A stretch of DNA of 6,467 nt from CAYSXY01 sp964435165. Lineage in GTDB: Bacteria > Pseudomonadota > Alphaproteobacteria > Rickettsiales > RI-342. The stretch's first letter is position 1. Each line of letters begins with the position of its first letter. Below, piece by piece: positions 5,765 to 6,467 of the stretch. The notes under the pieces are model-generated. The model had not been told where the DNA came from, ran no database searches, and saw only the letters and a program-made list of their open reading frames with translations. The translations under genes were made by a program, and so were the position numbers. The stretch lies in the NCBI GenBank assembly GCA_964435165.1, contig CAYSXY010000081.1, positions 1-6,467 of the forward strand, read 5' to 3'.

Positions 5765-6427
5765 CTACGCTTGTTTCACCGCATGGCGGATGGCACTGGC
5801 AGAAAGCCATATGCATAATGGAATCAGAAATCCAGCCATGCCATACAGCATCCATTGTGCCTGTACGGCGCCATGCGTTGCTTGAGATGCTGAGACGCAG
5901 AATATGAGCACTGGCGCCAGCATCGGCAGCAACAGCACATAAGTCAGTCCCGCACGCTGTCGCAGGCCCAGCGTCAGCGCCGCCGCCAGGCTGCCGAGCG
6001 CCAGCAGAATCAACAATCCCAGAGCCAGCACCAAAGCCATGCGCGGCAAGGCTGTGCTGTCCTGATGCAGTAACAACAGCATTAGCGGCAGTGCCAGCAG
6101 TATCGGCAGCGTCAGGGCCAGCCATTGGGCGAGCATTTTGCCCAGCACCAGCCATTCCAGTGAGCGGGTTTTCATCGCCAGCACCTCCAGCGTGCCGTCG
6201 CGGTAATCATCATCATAAAATAAATGAATCGGTAGCAAGGCGGCAAGCAGTGCAGCAACCCAAATGACCCCCTGCCCCATGCGACCCAGCAGATATGGCT
6301 CCGGGCCGATCGCCACGGGGAATAACAGCGCAACAATCACAAAAAACCCGCAGGCCTGCCATAATTGCCCCTGCTGATACCAGAGCTGCGCGGCATGAAA
6401 GCGGAAGATATGAAAAAAGAAAGCCAT
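5765..6427 (-). CDS. ccmB: Heme exporter subunit CcmB (cytochrome c maturation)
   Basis: Inner-membrane subunit of the CcmAB(CD) ABC-type complex of system I cytochrome c biogenesis, which releases heme-loaded CcmE for heme delivery in the periplasm. It has 220 residues, the family's usual length. Family features are FFVIVALLFPVAIGPEP (28-44), then GVIWVAALLAALL (53-65), and YDDDYRDGTLE (71-81), the acidic loop expected after the second helix. Six helices lie at about 24-42, 53-70, 98-120, 130-152, 160-180 and 194-214. ATG 6427 is preceded by AAAGG six bases upstream. A frame from the right edge stops one base before it, consistent with ccmA directly upstream. ccmC does not follow; the next gene is convergent, so ccmC and the later maturation genes must lie elsewhere. 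Confidence 0.93.
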   Translation of the reverse strand: MAFFFHIFRFHAAQLWYQQGQLWQACGFFVIVALLFPVAIGPEPYLLGRMGQGVIWVAALLAALLPIHLFYDDDYRDGTLEVLAMKTRSLEWLVLGKMLAQWLALTLPILLALPLMLLLLHQDSTALPRMALVLALGLLILLALGSLAAALTLGLRQRAGLTYVLLLPMLAPVLIFCVSASQATHGAVQAQWMLYGMAGFLIPLCIWLSASAIRHAVKQA

Positions 6428-6428
6428 G

Positions 6429-6467
6429 CTATGCCTTTGTCACAGAAAGATTATGCATTGGTAACCA
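6429..6467 (-). CDS. Partial 3' end of an upstream gene, probably ccmA
   Basis: Only 12 codons and a TAG stop are inside the window (WLPMHNLSVTKA). The stop lies one base before the ccmB start, the tight spacing normal for a ccmA-ccmB pair, and the CcmB ribosome binding site is inside this frame. The LP-x-x-NL spacing faintly recalls the end of CcmA ATPases, but the fragment is far too short for a sequence-based call. The other two minus-strand frames stop earlier. The identification rests on gene order. Confidence 0.4.
   Translation of the reverse strand, partial: WLPMHNLSVTKA

Noticed and set aside
5697..6155. Minus-strand frame of 152 codons overlapping ccmB
   Set aside because: It is a shifted reading of ccmB, rich in Ala and Gly; the ccmB frame matches the family along its full length.
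1..6467. Search for tRNA, CRISPR, insertion sequence, attachment site or toxin-antitoxin pair
   Set aside because: No cloverleaf sequence, regularly spaced repeat, transposase or terminal inverted repeats, or recognisable toxin or antitoxin motif was seen by eye; the adjacent small genes lack the features of known pairs.

Overview
The window comes from a proteobacterium. The gene set fits an alphaproteobacterium best, but that is an inference from gene content; no rRNA or other phylogenetic marker is present. Base composition is balanced. The DNA is gene-dense, and I see no insertion sequence, CRISPR array, tRNA, rRNA or phage gene.

Layout, left to right. (1) Positions 1-171 hold an upstream region with a perfect 7-bp dyad, then a very strong ribosome binding site and an 18-codon reading frame. 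It ends just before a small membrane protein gene (172-546) with a very acidic linker. The two frames meet at a T6 run that forms a U UUU UUG heptamer, so they may be one gene split by a frameshift. A 10-bp hairpin follows the stop. (2) Positions 640-1509 encode nadC, quinolinate phosphoribosyltransferase of NAD synthesis. (3) Positions 1607-3611 encode the small (DctQ-type) and large (DctM-type) membrane subunits of a TRAP transporter, overlapping by 8 bases. The DctP binding protein is absent from the window. (4) On the minus strand, rluD (4128-5099, 23S rRNA pseudouridine synthase) is followed by an unrecognised soluble protein (3644-4060) that converges on dctM. (5) Positions 5201-5737 on the plus strand, divergent from rluD, encode an unrecognised protein with a charged cytoplasmic region and one C-terminal membrane helix. 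(6) On the minus strand at the right end, ccmB (5765-6427) encodes a heme exporter membrane subunit for cytochrome c maturation, preceded by a few codons of an upstream gene, probably ccmA.

Most of this is ordinary housekeeping and transport DNA (NAD synthesis, ribosome modification, cytochrome c maturation, secondary uptake). dctQ and dctM are clearly translationally coupled; rluD and the downstream hypothetical gene are probably co-transcribed. I found no convincing new multi-gene system. The observations most worth checking are the possible frameshift in the first gene, the TRAP permease pair without an adjacent binding protein, the altered glycine motif in NadC, and ccmB not being followed by ccmC.
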